64,000 bases of DNA from Chloroflexota bacterium (GCA_016191845.1 JACPVF010000009.1:104943-168942), one strand, 5' to 3'; shown: positions 51,310 to 60,400, counted from the first letter of the stretch. The notes: generated by a model from the sequence alone, not told the origin. Made by a program: numbers and translations.

Positions 51310-52044
51310 ATGGAAGCACTTGGTATTAATCTCGGTCTGCTCATCGTTCAGATCATTGCGTTCGCCATCGTCTTCCTGACGCTGAACGCCTGGGTCTACG
51401 GCCCGATGATGAACCTGATGGAGACCCGCAAGCAGAAGATCGCCCAGGGCCTCGAAGACGCCCGTGTGGCCTCCGAAGCCCGCGCCAACGCGGAAAAGGA
51501 AGCCGCCAAGATCATTGCCGAAGCCCAGGCCGAAGCGGGTAAGGTGGTCCGCGAGGCCACTGACCGCGCTGCCGAAGCCGCCAAGGGCGTGAAGTCCGCC
51601 GCCGAAGCGGAAGCCGCCAAGGCCCGCGAGACCGCTGTGGCCGACGCCGAAGTCGAGCGCAACCGCGTTCTCGGCGACTTGCGCGGACAGGTGGCGGCCC
51701 TCTCCATCGCCGCCGCCCAGAAGCTGGTCGGTGAAGCGCTGGACGAGAAGCGCCAGCATGCCCTGATCGACGAGTTCTTCTCGGGCGTCAAGGGCGGCAA
51801 GGTTGTCGTGCTCGAGGGCTCCGACTTCAAGGGCGAATCCGCCGAAGTCACCAGCGCCCTTCCGCTCAGCAAGGATGAGGAAGCCACCGTCAAGAAGGAC
51901 ATCCTCTCCAAGGTCGGCGCCCAGGCAGTGACCTTCCGCGTGGACCCGTCCATTTTGGGCGGCGTCGTCATCAAGGTCGGCGACAAGGTGCTGGATGGTT
52001 CCGTCGCTGGCAAGCTCGAAGGCCTGCGCCAGACCCTTAAGTAA
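51310..52044 (+). CDS. ATP synthase b subunit fused to the C-terminal part of delta
   Basis: 244 residues. An N-terminal helix (about 8-28) and a long Ala/Glu/Lys coiled coil (about 35-150, DEKRQHALIDEF at its end) form subunit b. Residues ~165-244 match the C-terminal domain of delta (TSALPLSKDEE, VDPSILGGVVIKVGDKVLDGSV). The delta N-terminal helical domain that binds alpha is not recognisable. A strong terminator follows instead of atpA. Confidence 0.9.
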   Translation: MEALGINLGLLIVQIIAFAIVFLTLNAWVYGPMMNLMETRKQKIAQGLEDARVASEARANAEKEAAKIIAEAQAEAGKVVREATDRAAEAAKGVKSAAEAEAAKARETAVADAEVERNRVLGDLRGQVAALSIAAAQKLVGEALDEKRQHALIDEFFSGVKGGKVVVLEGSDFKGESAEVTSALPLSKDEEATVKKDILSKVGAQAVTFRVDPSILGGVVIKVGDKVLDGSVAGKLEGLRQTLK

Positions 52045-52059
52045 ACTGGCTTGACGAGA

Positions 52060-52097
52060 AGAAGGTTTTGACGGACAATCGTCAAAACCTTCTTTTT
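52060..52097 (+). terminator. Intrinsic terminator ending the F0 cluster
   Basis: A perfect 14-bp stem, AGAAGGTTTTGACG (52060-52073) with 52080-52093, loop GACAAT, then TTTT. The murE start is nine bases beyond. Confidence 0.93.
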
Positions 52098-52105
52098 GAT
52101 TAACC

Positions 52106-53716
52106 ATGACCATCACCCTGCAAACCCTCCTCTCACAATTTCCCTTCCCGTACTCCTCCCACGGCGACCTGAACGTGCCCGTCACGGGCATCACCCTCGA
52201 CAGCCGCGCCGTGAAGCCTGGCGACCTGTTCGTGGCCATGCGCGGCGGGAGCGCCGACGGGCATGACTACATCCCCAAGGCCCTGCTGAACGGGGCCGCT
52301 GCCGTGGTGGGGGAGAAATCCGCCGCGGAACTCGGGATGCCCAGCGCGCCCTACATTCAGGTGGAAAATGCCCGCCAGTCTCTGACCTGGCTGGCTGGCG
52401 CCTTTTACGATTGGCCTGGCCGCAAGCTGACGGTGATCGGCGTGACGGGCACCGATGGCAAGACCACCACCAGCAATCTGCTCTACCGAATCCTGATCGC
52501 GGCGGGACTCAAGGCGGGCATGATCTCCACCGTCAACGCGGTCATCGGCGACGAGGTGCTCGACACGGGCTTCCACGTCACCACGCCCGATGCGCCCGAT
52601 GTGCAGCGTTACCTGGCGCGCATGGTGGACGCGGGCTTGACGCATGTGGTGCTGGAGACCACCTCGCACGGCTGGGCTCAATTCCGTGTGGACGCCTGTG
52701 AGTTCGACCTGGGCGTGATCACCAATATCACGCACGAGCACCTCGACCAGCACGGTTCCTACGAGAATTATCGAGCCGCCAAGGCCCGTCTTTTCCAAAG
52801 CCTCGAACATACCCTGCCCAAACCGCAGGGCAATCCGCGCCTGGCGGTGCTCAACCGTGACGATCGTTCGTATGAATATCTCTCGGGCGTGGTGCACGGA
52901 TTGCCTTCTGCGACGCAGATCAGCTATGGGCTGGAGCAGGGTGCCGATGTCCGGGCGGAGAAGATTCAGTACGACCCTGCAGGCATCCATTTCACGGCTG
53001 CCTCGAAGGATTTTCGCGTAGTCATATCGAGTAAGTTGGTCGGCGCGTTCAATGTCTCCAATTGTCTGGCTGCGTTGACGGCTGCCGTATACGGGTTGGG
53101 CATCTCGCCTGAGGATGCGGCGCACGGCATCGCTTCGCTGGATGGGGTGCCTGGCCGCATGGAGCGCATCGACCTGGGTCAGAAGTTCACCGCCATTGTG
53201 GATTTTGCCCACACCCCCAACGCCTTGAAGGTGGCGCTGGAAGCCGCGCGCGGGATGTTGGAAGGGACGGGGGCAGGTCGTGTCATCGCCGTGTTTGGTT
53301 CAGCGGGATTGCGCGACCGCGAGAAGCGCCGCATGATGGCCGAGACTTCGGCGGAGCTGGCCGACCTGACGGTGCTGACCGCTGAGGACCCGCGCACCGA
53401 ATCCCTCACGGGAATCCTCGACGAGATGGCGGCAGGCGCGAGGTCCAGGGGCGGGACGGAGGGCGGGACCTTTTGGCGGGTTCCCGACCGCGGCGAAGCC
53501 ATCCGCTTTGCCTTGCGGCTGGCGCGCCCAGGCGACATCGTCCTTGCCTGTGGAAAGGGCCACGAGCAGTCCATGTGTTTTGGCAAGACCGAATACCTGT
53601 GGGACGACCGCACCGCGATGCACGCCGCCCTCTCTGAGTTGCTCAGTTTGAACGGTCCGCGCATGCCCTACCTGCCTTCACAGGACAAGGCCGAAGAGGA
53701 GTGGCTGAAGGGATGA
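52106..53716 (+). CDS. murE: UDP-MurNAc-tripeptide synthetase, MurE family
   Basis: 536 residues. The N-terminal domain has ITLDSRAVKPGDLFVAMRG, the ATP loop GVTGTDGKTTT (112-122), the carbamylated-Lys region and CGKGHEQSM near the C terminus. It adds the third residue to UDP-MurNAc-Ala-Glu. The amino-acid selectivity motif reads TAEDPRTESL, i.e. EDPR in place of DNPR of diaminopimelate enzymes, so specificity is open. No ribosome site is visible; the start abuts the upstream terminator. Confidence 0.92.
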   Translation: MTITLQTLLSQFPFPYSSHGDLNVPVTGITLDSRAVKPGDLFVAMRGGSADGHDYIPKALLNGAAAVVGEKSAAELGMPSAPYIQVENARQSLTWLAGAFYDWPGRKLTVIGVTGTDGKTTTSNLLYRILIAAGLKAGMISTVNAVIGDEVLDTGFHVTTPDAPDVQRYLARMVDAGLTHVVLETTSHGWAQFRVDACEFDLGVITNITHEHLDQHGSYENYRAAKARLFQSLEHTLPKPQGNPRLAVLNRDDRSYEYLSGVVHGLPSATQISYGLEQGADVRAEKIQYDPAGIHFTAASKDFRVVISSKLVGAFNVSNCLAALTAAVYGLGISPEDAAHGIASLDGVPGRMERIDLGQKFTAIVDFAHTPNALKVALEAARGMLEGTGAGRVIAVFGSAGLRDREKRRMMAETSAELADLTVLTAEDPRTESLTGILDEMAAGARSRGGTEGGTFWRVPDRGEAIRFALRLARPGDIVLACGKGHEQSMCFGKTEYLWDDRTAMHAALSELLSLNGPRMPYLPSQDKAEEEWLKG

Positions 53717-54174
53717 TCCACACGTTGAAGCGCGAGCAGGTTATTCCCGCGCCGCTGGAAAAGGTGTGGACCTACTTTGCCGATCCCAGGAATTTGAATG
53801 AGCTCACGCCGCCCGACATGAATTTCGAGATCGTGGCAGGCGGAGATGAGGCCATGTACGCGGGTCAGATTATCGAGTACCGCGTGGAATTCGTGCGTGG
53901 ACTGCGTTCGTTGTGGCTGACCGAGATCGCACACGTCGAACCTGACAGACGCTTCGTGGACGAGCAGCGCGTGGGGCCGTATCGTTTCTGGGTTCACGAG
54001 CACCGTTTTACCCCCGTCGTGGATGGCGTGCGCATGAACGATCAGGTGACCTACGCCGCGCCCTTCGGCCCACTGGGCGACCTGGTCAACGCGCTGTGGA
54101 TCCGCCGCAGGCTGGAGGGGATTTTCGATTACCGCACCCGCAAGATCGTCGAATTGTTTGGAGGAGCCGCATGA
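53713..54174 (+). CDS. SRPBCC family protein
   Basis: 153 residues, a START/Bet v1-like hydrophobic-pocket fold: QVIPAPLEKVWTYFADPRNL at the N terminus is the family start, and the last helix is FDYRTRKIVELF. The ligand is unknown. ATG 53713 overlaps the murE stop and its own stop overlaps the next start, so 52106-54767 is one translationally coupled unit. Confidence 0.85.
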   Translation: MIHTLKREQVIPAPLEKVWTYFADPRNLNELTPPDMNFEIVAGGDEAMYAGQIIEYRVEFVRGLRSLWLTEIAHVEPDRRFVDEQRVGPYRFWVHEHRFTPVVDGVRMNDQVTYAAPFGPLGDLVNALWIRRRLEGIFDYRTRKIVELFGGAA

Positions 54175-54767
54175 GTTGGGTCGAGCCTGTAACATTGACG
54201 GGGCGCCACGCGCGCCTGGAACCGATGACCGAAGACCACATTCCCGCGTTGGCGCAGATCGGCGTGGGGCAGGACTTCTGGCATTTCATGCTATACGGTG
54301 ACATGCGCACCGAGGCCGACATGCGCGCCTGGGTGTGGGACATCCTCTCGCGCGCGCAGAAGGGCACTGATCTGCCCTTCGTGGCTGTGGACCGGATCTC
54401 GGGTCGGGTGGCAGGCGCGACCCGCTACCTGAACATCATCCCCAAGGATCGCGGTCTGGAGATCGGCGGCACCTGGTACGGGACGGAATTCCAGCGCACG
54501 GCGGTCAACACGGAATGCAAGTACCTGTTGCTGCAACATGCCTTTGAGACGCTGGGCGCCATCCGTGTGCAACTCAAGACCGACTCGCGCAACGTCCGTT
54601 CGCAGCGTGCCATCGAACGACTGGGCGCGGTGAAGGAGGGCGTGCTGCGCAATCACATGATCCTGCCAGACGGTCATATCCGCCACTCGGTGTTCTATTC
54701 GATTTTGGATTCAGAATGGGACGGGGTGAAGAAGAATCTGGAAGCAATGATGGCGAAGTACGGATAA
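54171..54767 (+). CDS. GNAT acetyltransferase, RimJ/RimL-like
   Basis: 198 residues. TGRHARLEPMTEDHI at the start, GGTWYGTEFQRTAVNTE with the acetyl-CoA loop replacement, and SQRAIERLGAVKEGVLRNHM are typical of RimJ/RimL-type N-acetyltransferases acting on protein N termini or small amines. The substrate is unknown. GGAGGAG lies before the ATG. Confidence 0.88.
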   Translation: MSWVEPVTLTGRHARLEPMTEDHIPALAQIGVGQDFWHFMLYGDMRTEADMRAWVWDILSRAQKGTDLPFVAVDRISGRVAGATRYLNIIPKDRGLEIGGTWYGTEFQRTAVNTECKYLLLQHAFETLGAIRVQLKTDSRNVRSQRAIERLGAVKEGVLRNHMILPDGHIRHSVFYSILDSEWDGVKKNLEAMMAKYG

Positions 54768-54770
54768 CGT

Positions 54771-56459
54771 CTACGGGCTGTTATAAACAGCCAGTTGATT
54801 ACGCCCAGCCCGCTTGGCGATGTAGAGGGCCTCGTCGGCGTGGGCGAGCAGCGTTTCCAGGGTGGACGGATCGCTTTGCTCGAGTTCGGCAATCCCAAAG
54901 CTGAGTGTCAATGACAAATCACCCCTGGTTGTGGAAAGGACCTGGGAGGCGATCTTTTCACGCAGTCGTTCGGCAATCTGTTGGGCCTGGATGGAATTAC
55001 TGCCTGGCAGCAAGATGACGAATTCATCCCCGCCGTAACGGCCAATGATCTCATCCTGACGCAAACTTTCGCGCGCCGTCTTCGTGGCCTGGATCAGGGC
55101 CATATCGCCCACGGCATGTCCATAGGTATCGTTGATCCGTTTGAAGTGGTCGAGATCGAACAGGATTGCCGTAAGCGGGTGACTCGCTTGCAGTGCGGGG
55201 GCGATTTCACGCTCGCCCAGGAGGAAGAACTCACGGCGGTTGAGCACTCCTGTGAGTGGGTCCATGCCCGCCAGTTTTTCCAGCGACGCCTGTGCGGTTT
55301 TTCGTTCCTCGATCTCCTTCTTGAGTTCGATGGTCTTCAGGTAATGGATTTCCGCGTCCCGCCTGGCGGTTTCAACCTGATGCGCCACCTGCAATCCCGC
55401 CAGACGACTGGCCGTATTCTCATTGAAAATCGTTTCTTTGAGGGCATGAAATTGCTTGAAGTGTCTTAAGGCAGCCTCGAACTCTCCGCGCTGTTCGTAC
55501 ACTTCGGAAAGAGATCGATGACATTGAAATTCCCCACGGCGGTCATTCGAAATCTGGCTGAGCAACAGCGCGCTCTGAAAATTGGAGAGGGCGTCTTCCT
55601 CGTTTTGTCGCTGCTGATACAGCCTGCCCAGGTTTAGCAGGCAGAGTAATTCCTCCGATCTTGCCTTTTGTTTGCGTGCCAGGCTGAGAGCCTGGTGCAG
55701 ATAATCTTCGGCGCCTGTAAAATCCCCCAGCCCAAGGCAGATCTCCCCCATCGTGTTCAGGGCCGTCAAGATCAGGATGTTGATTCCAACTTTGCGGGCG
55801 AGTTGAAGGCTTTCCTGGCAGGCTTGCAACGCCTTTTCCCCTTCTCCCATCTCGAAGTGCGTCATGGCCAGGTTGTTCAATGCGATGCCTTCGCCGTGGG
55901 TATACCCCACCTCTCGATAGCATTCCAAGACCTTTTGCACCATTTCAAGCGACGTGCGAAGGTCCCCAGATTCACCGTAAATGGCGCCCAGTACATTCAA
56001 CATCCCAGCTTCACGGCGATAATCCCCAATCTGTTGTGCCAGCTTGAGGCCCTTTATTCCGTATTCTGCTGCAAGCCCATAATCGCCCAGGCTGCGATAC
56101 GTCCAGCTAAGATTTGCGATAACGTTGATCAATAAAGCCTTCGCAGGTACCCCAGTCTCTGCGACATTTTCCAGAATCTCCATTGCGTGCAGCGATTGAG
56201 ACAGGGCGATATCGTAGTCACCTGCATCATTGTTGAGGGCGGCCAGGCTCCGTAGGCTGCCCGCCAGCCCAAGGAGATAGGGGTTTTCGGCCAGATCCCC
56301 GCTGCATGCCAGTTCATACGCCTGTTCGGCGAGCGCACGCGACCTGGCCTGATCGTCCAGGTTAATGGCCCAGGCAAGCTCGTTGAGGAGATCGATTCTC
56401 ACGAGCGGGTCTGTCGCGTTATTCAATTGGGATTCCAGTTCAGGAACGTCGGGATGCAT
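54771..56459 (-). CDS. TPR-containing diguanylate cyclase (GGDEF)
   Basis: 562 residues. About seven TPR-like repeats (residues ~20-350), a coiled-coil linker (HYLKTIELKKEIEERKT) and a C-terminal GGDEF domain: DPLTGVLNRREFF, FDLDHFKRINDTYGH, and the active site RYGGDEF starting at 476. It should make c-di-GMP from GTP. The inhibitory RxxD site is RQDE (467-470), Asp replaced by Glu, so product inhibition may differ. It lacks membrane segments. The TPR part probably senses a partner protein. Confidence 0.93.
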   Translation of the reverse strand: MHPDVPELESQLNNATDPLVRIDLLNELAWAINLDDQARSRALAEQAYELACSGDLAENPYLLGLAGSLRSLAALNNDAGDYDIALSQSLHAMEILENVAETGVPAKALLINVIANLSWTYRSLGDYGLAAEYGIKGLKLAQQIGDYRREAGMLNVLGAIYGESGDLRTSLEMVQKVLECYREVGYTHGEGIALNNLAMTHFEMGEGEKALQACQESLQLARKVGINILILTALNTMGEICLGLGDFTGAEDYLHQALSLARKQKARSEELLCLLNLGRLYQQRQNEEDALSNFQSALLLSQISNDRRGEFQCHRSLSEVYEQRGEFEAALRHFKQFHALKETIFNENTASRLAGLQVAHQVETARRDAEIHYLKTIELKKEIEERKTAQASLEKLAGMDPLTGVLNRREFFLLGEREIAPALQASHPLTAILFDLDHFKRINDTYGHAVGDMALIQATKTARESLRQDEIIGRYGGDEFVILLPGSNSIQAQQIAERLREKIASQVLSTTRGDLSLTLSFGIAELEQSDPSTLETLLAHADEALYIAKRAGRNQLAVYNSP

Positions 56460-56515
56460 GATTTTCCAGGATTTAGGCGGAACCCGTTCTTTCGGCCACC
56501 AAAATGGTCACCTTA

Positions 56516-56544
56516 ATTATACGGGTACCGGTACCAGACGGCAA
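56516..56544 (-). promoter_or_regulatory. Promoter of the diguanylate cyclase gene with a palindromic operator
   Basis: Minus strand TTGCCG (56539-56544), 17 bp, TATAAT (56516-56521). The 12-bp perfect palindrome GGTACCGGTACC (56524-56535) fills the spacer, an ideal repressor position. Confidence 0.7.
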
Positions 56545-56603
56545 CTATTTTTAAAAACACGAATGTGCGAGATGACACCCTTACGCTTCCTGCAATTTGC
56601 CTC

Positions 56604-56828
56604 TTGAAAAAAGTACCAATATGATAATATAAATCCAGTTGCGAGTTGAGATGCACGCTGGTTTGGGCCGTTTTCTGCCGTCGGCTGCGCACCGCACTCC
56701 CCCCATCTTCAAAAACTGAGCAGGTTTTCATATGGATCAAACGGCCTGATGTCAGCACGTAGGCCCATCTTTCCTTTGCGCGATTCGCGTTCTCCCCCGT
56801 TGCTCATGGCAATGGGGATTTTGGTTTT
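56604..56828 (+). promoter_or_regulatory. Candidate promoter and leader hairpin upstream of the 771-residue secreted protein
   Basis: 56460-56952 has no gene. TTGAAA (56604-56609), 18 bp, TATAAA (56628-56633) is a possible promoter giving a ~310-nt leader. Within it CCCCGTTGC (56796-56804) and GCAATGGGG (56810-56818) form a 9-bp stem (one G-T) followed by ATTTTGGTTTT, resembling an attenuator. No known riboswitch class was recognised. Confidence 0.35.
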
Positions 56829-56952
56829 CTCGGGCCCTGCGCCGCCCTCGTTTTTTTTCTGACCTTTGCACGGGTTCCGCTGGAGGAAGCGGGTCCCGGC
56901 CTGTCGTCGAACAGTCGTCGCTGTTCTTTCACCAATCATTGTGAGGAGAATC

Positions 56953-59268
56953 ATGAAAAATCTAAAAATCATAGCCACGGTTGTGGGTGTGATCGCCCTA
57001 ATCGCTGGCTCCATTTATTTCGTCAATCGTCCATCTGCACCGACCGGGCGCTTTGCCCCGCTGGCGCCCGAAGGTGTCGGCCCCGTCGCCAGCCCCATGC
57101 CGCCGGTCACGAGCGAGCAGATCGAGGTGGTCGATTCATTGCAAAACGACCTGTCGCAGCCGTTGAGTTCCATCGCCCCGCTTTCCCCTGAAGAGGAGGC
57201 CGTGGACGCCGACCAGAACGAGTTGCACGTCATGCCCGGGCGTGGAGCGTCGCTGCGCAGCAATATCCTGCCCGAGGCGGATGGAGCATTGCAGTCATCG
57301 GCTCCTGTGGGGGCGCTGGCGCCCGCGCCCATCGTCAACTTCGACGGCCTCACCAACCTGAGCGGCGTCCTGCCGCCCGATACCAACGGCGACGTGGGCC
57401 CCAATCACTACATGCAGTGGGTCAACCTGAACTTTGCCATTTATAGCAAGACCGGTACACTGCTCTACGGACCCGCGGCGGGCAACACCCTGTGGAGCGG
57501 CTTCGGCGGCGTTTGCCAGACCCGCAACGACGGCGACCCGATCGTGCTCTACGATCAACTCGCTGACCGCTGGATGGTCAGTCAGTTTGCTGTGCCTGGC
57601 GGATCCAGTGGGTATCACCAGTGCATCGCCGTCTCGCAGACGGGCGATCCGACGGGTGCATGGTACCGCTACGACTTCCTGTACAGCTCGACCAACATGA
57701 ACGACTATCCCCACTTCGGTGTGTGGCCCGACGGTTATTACATGACCGTACACGAATTTGCAGGCGGCGCTACCTGGGCGGGGCAGGGTGTGGCGGTCTT
57801 CGAACGCGATAAGATGCTGACCGGTCAGGCCGCGCGCATGGTCAAGTTCAACCTGTATGCCACCGACCCGAACATGGGCGGCATGCTGCCGACCGATCTC
57901 GACGGTCCCGCACCGGCGGCGGGCACCCCGAATTACTTCGTCGAACCAGACGATAATGCGGGCGGATTCGCACAGGACCAGGTTCAGGTGTGGGCCTTCC
58001 ACGTGGACTGGGCCAACACGGCCAACTCCACCTTCACCCGCGCTGCGACCTTGGCCACCGCCTCGTTCGACTCGAATATGTGTAACGGCTCGCGCACCTG
58101 CATTCCACAGCAAGGGACGACGGCCAAACTGGACGCTATCGCCGACCGCGCCTTGTACCGCGCCCAGTATCGCAACTTCGGCTCCTATCAGACCATCGTG
58201 CTGAACCATACCGTGGACGCCACCGGCGGCGACGTGGCGGGTGTCCGCTGGTATGAGTTGCGCAATACGGGCGGAGCTGGCTGGGTCATCAACCAGCAGA
58301 GCACCTTCTCGCCCGACTCCACCAATCGCTGGATGGGCAGCGTCGCCATGAATTCCGCGGGTGACATCGGCCTGGGCTATTCGGCTTCGAGCTCCACGAT
58401 GTACCCGTCCCTGCGCTACACGGGACGCCTGGCGGGCGATCCGCTGAACAGCATGACCCAGGGCGAGGGGACCCTGATCGCAGGCACCGGCGCGCAGACG
58501 CATACGGCCGCCCGCTGGGGCGACTACAGCATGCTGGCTGTGGACCCCGTGGGCGATTGCACCTTCTGGTACACCAGCGAGTACGTCCAGACCACGGGCA
58601 GCGCCACCTGGCGCACGCGCATCGGGTCATTCAAACTCTCGAATTGCGTGAGCGGACCGCCCCCCACGCCCACCAACACGGGCCTGCCGCCCACGGCGAC
58701 CAACACCCCCGTCCCGCCGACGGCCACCAACACCCCCGCGCCGATCACCAGCACCGGCTTCCTGGTCCCGACCGCCAACAGCGCCGTCACCTCCAGCGCG
58801 GGTGACAATAATGGCTATCAGGGTTCGCCTGCCAATGCCTACGCGGCGGATGGAGTCTTCGCGACTGACACCAATAGCGGCACGAACTCCAACACTTCGT
58901 GCACGAACAGCGGCAAGGACAAGCACCTGTTCTATAATTACGGCTTCAGCATTCCCAGCGGCGCAACGGTCCAGGGTATCGAGGTCAAGCTGGTGGGCAA
59001 GGCCAGCAGCGCCTCCAGTGCGCCCAAGTTCTGCATCCAGTTGTCCTGGGATGGCGGCGCCACGTGGACGGCGGCCAAGTCCACTTCCACGTTGAGCACC
59101 ACCAACACCACCTACATCCTGGGTACCTCCACCGACACGTGGGGCCGCACCTGGCTGCCCGCAAACTTTGCCAACTCGAGCTTCCGCGTGCGCATCATCG
59201 ACGTGGCCAGTTCCACGGCCCGCACCTTCTCACTCGACGCGATCTCGGTCCAGGTGACCTACCACTAG
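56953..59268 (+). CDS. Large secreted protein with C-terminal beta-sandwich domain
   Basis: 771 residues. A signal anchor (NLKIIATVVGVIALIAGSIY) is followed by a spacer, then a ~350-residue domain with SGVLPPDTNGDVGPNHYMQW, DPIVLYDQLADRWMVSQF and FGVWPDGYYMTVHEF. This conserved pattern is found in many uncharacterised surface proteins and may be propeller-like. A PPTPTNT/PPTATNT linker (about 570-600) leads to a C-terminal domain (GATVQGIEVKLVGKAS). Probably exposed at the surface. GAGGAG precedes ATG 56953. Confidence 0.75.
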   Translation: MKNLKIIATVVGVIALIAGSIYFVNRPSAPTGRFAPLAPEGVGPVASPMPPVTSEQIEVVDSLQNDLSQPLSSIAPLSPEEEAVDADQNELHVMPGRGASLRSNILPEADGALQSSAPVGALAPAPIVNFDGLTNLSGVLPPDTNGDVGPNHYMQWVNLNFAIYSKTGTLLYGPAAGNTLWSGFGGVCQTRNDGDPIVLYDQLADRWMVSQFAVPGGSSGYHQCIAVSQTGDPTGAWYRYDFLYSSTNMNDYPHFGVWPDGYYMTVHEFAGGATWAGQGVAVFERDKMLTGQAARMVKFNLYATDPNMGGMLPTDLDGPAPAAGTPNYFVEPDDNAGGFAQDQVQVWAFHVDWANTANSTFTRAATLATASFDSNMCNGSRTCIPQQGTTAKLDAIADRALYRAQYRNFGSYQTIVLNHTVDATGGDVAGVRWYELRNTGGAGWVINQQSTFSPDSTNRWMGSVAMNSAGDIGLGYSASSSTMYPSLRYTGRLAGDPLNSMTQGEGTLIAGTGAQTHTAARWGDYSMLAVDPVGDCTFWYTSEYVQTTGSATWRTRIGSFKLSNCVSGPPPTPTNTGLPPTATNTPVPPTATNTPAPITSTGFLVPTANSAVTSSAGDNNGYQGSPANAYAADGVFATDTNSGTNSNTSCTNSGKDKHLFYNYGFSIPSGATVQGIEVKLVGKASSASSAPKFCIQLSWDGGATWTAAKSTSTLSTTNTTYILGTSTDTWGRTWLPANFANSSFRVRIIDVASSTARTFSLDAISVQVTYH

Positions 59269-59287
59269 GTTCCCGCCCTTTCGCTGA

Positions 59288-59328
59288 ATCAAAAATCCCG
59301 ATGCCATTGCGGCGTCGGGATTTTTGAT
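59288..59328. terminator. Bidirectional intrinsic terminator
   Basis: ATCAAAAATCCCGA (59288-59301) pairs perfectly with 59315-59328. A and T tracts on both sides serve the convergent genes ending at 59268 and 59331. Confidence 0.92.
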
Positions 59329-59330
59329 CT

Positions 59331-59906
59331 CTACTGAGCTTGTACGACCTTGCTTACAACCCAATGGTTCTTGCCCAACCTGCGCATGCGCCGAAACCCC
59401 AGCCGCTCGAAAATGGATAAAGTCCCGTTGTGGAGGAAAGAGCCCGAGGTGGAGCGGCCCTCCACCTCCTCTGGGTAACTCTCCACGGTGCCGCCGCCGA
59501 GGCGGGCGATCTCGTTCAAGGCCCCCTCCAGCGCGAGGGAAGCGACCCCCTGGCCGCGATACTCCCGATCTACGAAGAAGCAGGTGATTCGCCAGTCTGG
59601 GAGTTGGTCCAGGCCATTTTGATATTCACGCTTGTGCTTGATGCGCGGGAGTTCGTCTGTGGATCCAAACTGGCACCAGCCGACGGCATTCGGCCCGTCG
59701 TAGACCAGGGCGGCGTGTGCCCGTCCCGCGCGGACGCGATTCTCTTTCTCCGAGCGGTTCTGCGCAGCGGTCTTTCCGCGCCCCACGCCTTCCTCGTGGA
59801 AGGCCATGCACCAACATCCACCCCACACGCCATTGTGTTTTTCGACCAGCCGCGCGAAATCGGGCCAGGTACTTTCATTCAGGGGTCTTGCCTTGAAGTC
59901 AGTCAT
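59331..59906 (-). CDS. GNAT family acetyltransferase
   Basis: 191 residues. The acetyl-CoA motif CFFVDREYRGQGVASLAL is clear, and GFRRMRRLGKNHWVVSKV is the terminal strand region. An N-terminal WGGCWCMAFHEEG segment is typical of one subgroup of uncharacterised GNATs. The start ATG 59906 overlaps the upstream stop (ATGA), coupling it to the GIY-YIG gene. Confidence 0.85.
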   Translation of the reverse strand: MTDFKARPLNESTWPDFARLVEKHNGVWGGCWCMAFHEEGVGRGKTAAQNRSEKENRVRAGRAHAALVYDGPNAVGWCQFGSTDELPRIKHKREYQNGLDQLPDWRITCFFVDREYRGQGVASLALEGALNEIARLGGGTVESYPEEVEGRSTSGSFLHNGTLSIFERLGFRRMRRLGKNHWVVSKVVQAQ

Positions 59907-60400
59907 TCCTGCATTTCCTCCATCCAAAGCCTGGACTCTTCGGCCCGCACGGCACGCTCCGCTTCGTGGATCAGCATGTTCAGACTGCGCCTGCGTCGGA
60001 AGGGGGCATTGGGGGGCAGGTAGGCGGCGGGCAGGGGTGTGGGCTGACTGTTCAGCGATACGTTGAAGCAGGGGGACCAACGCTGGATTAGCATCCGCTC
60101 AGCGGCGTTCAGATCATTCCCGACGGATGCGAATGCTTCGGATTTCGAGCTAAACATCTCGATGACGAAGTTCATGGACCTCGGCCAGTTGCACCAAAGG
60201 AATCGGCCAACGATGGAATGACCCTTGAACCCACCGATCAGATGCTCCCATACGCGCGCAAAGGCCAAATAGGATTGACCGACATAGAAAGCCACTTGCT
60301 CATCGCGAAACAGGTACAGATCCAGTCCCTTCCAATCGGACGGGCACTGTTCGACCAGCAGAAAGCGTTTGAGCGGCAATGCAACGGAAGAATGCGTCAT
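59903..60400 (-). CDS. GIY-YIG nuclease-like domain protein
   Basis: 165 residues. DLYLFRDEQVAFYVGQS matches the first strands of the GIY-YIG fold, with the second tyrosine motif YVG intact, while the first is LYLF rather than GIY. RVWEHLIGGF supplies an Arg/His helix. The catalytic Glu region is near NAAERMLI. It could be a nuclease or a degenerate DNA-binding relative. The ATG at 60400 is followed by a coherent domain and the longer upstream frame is not. Confidence 0.65.
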   Translation of the reverse strand: MTHSSVALPLKRFLLVEQCPSDWKGLDLYLFRDEQVAFYVGQSYLAFARVWEHLIGGFKGHSIVGRFLWCNWPRSMNFVIEMFSSKSEAFASVGNDLNAAERMLIQRWSPCFNVSLNSQPTPLPAAYLPPNAPFRRRRSLNMLIHEAERAVRAEESRLWMEEMQE

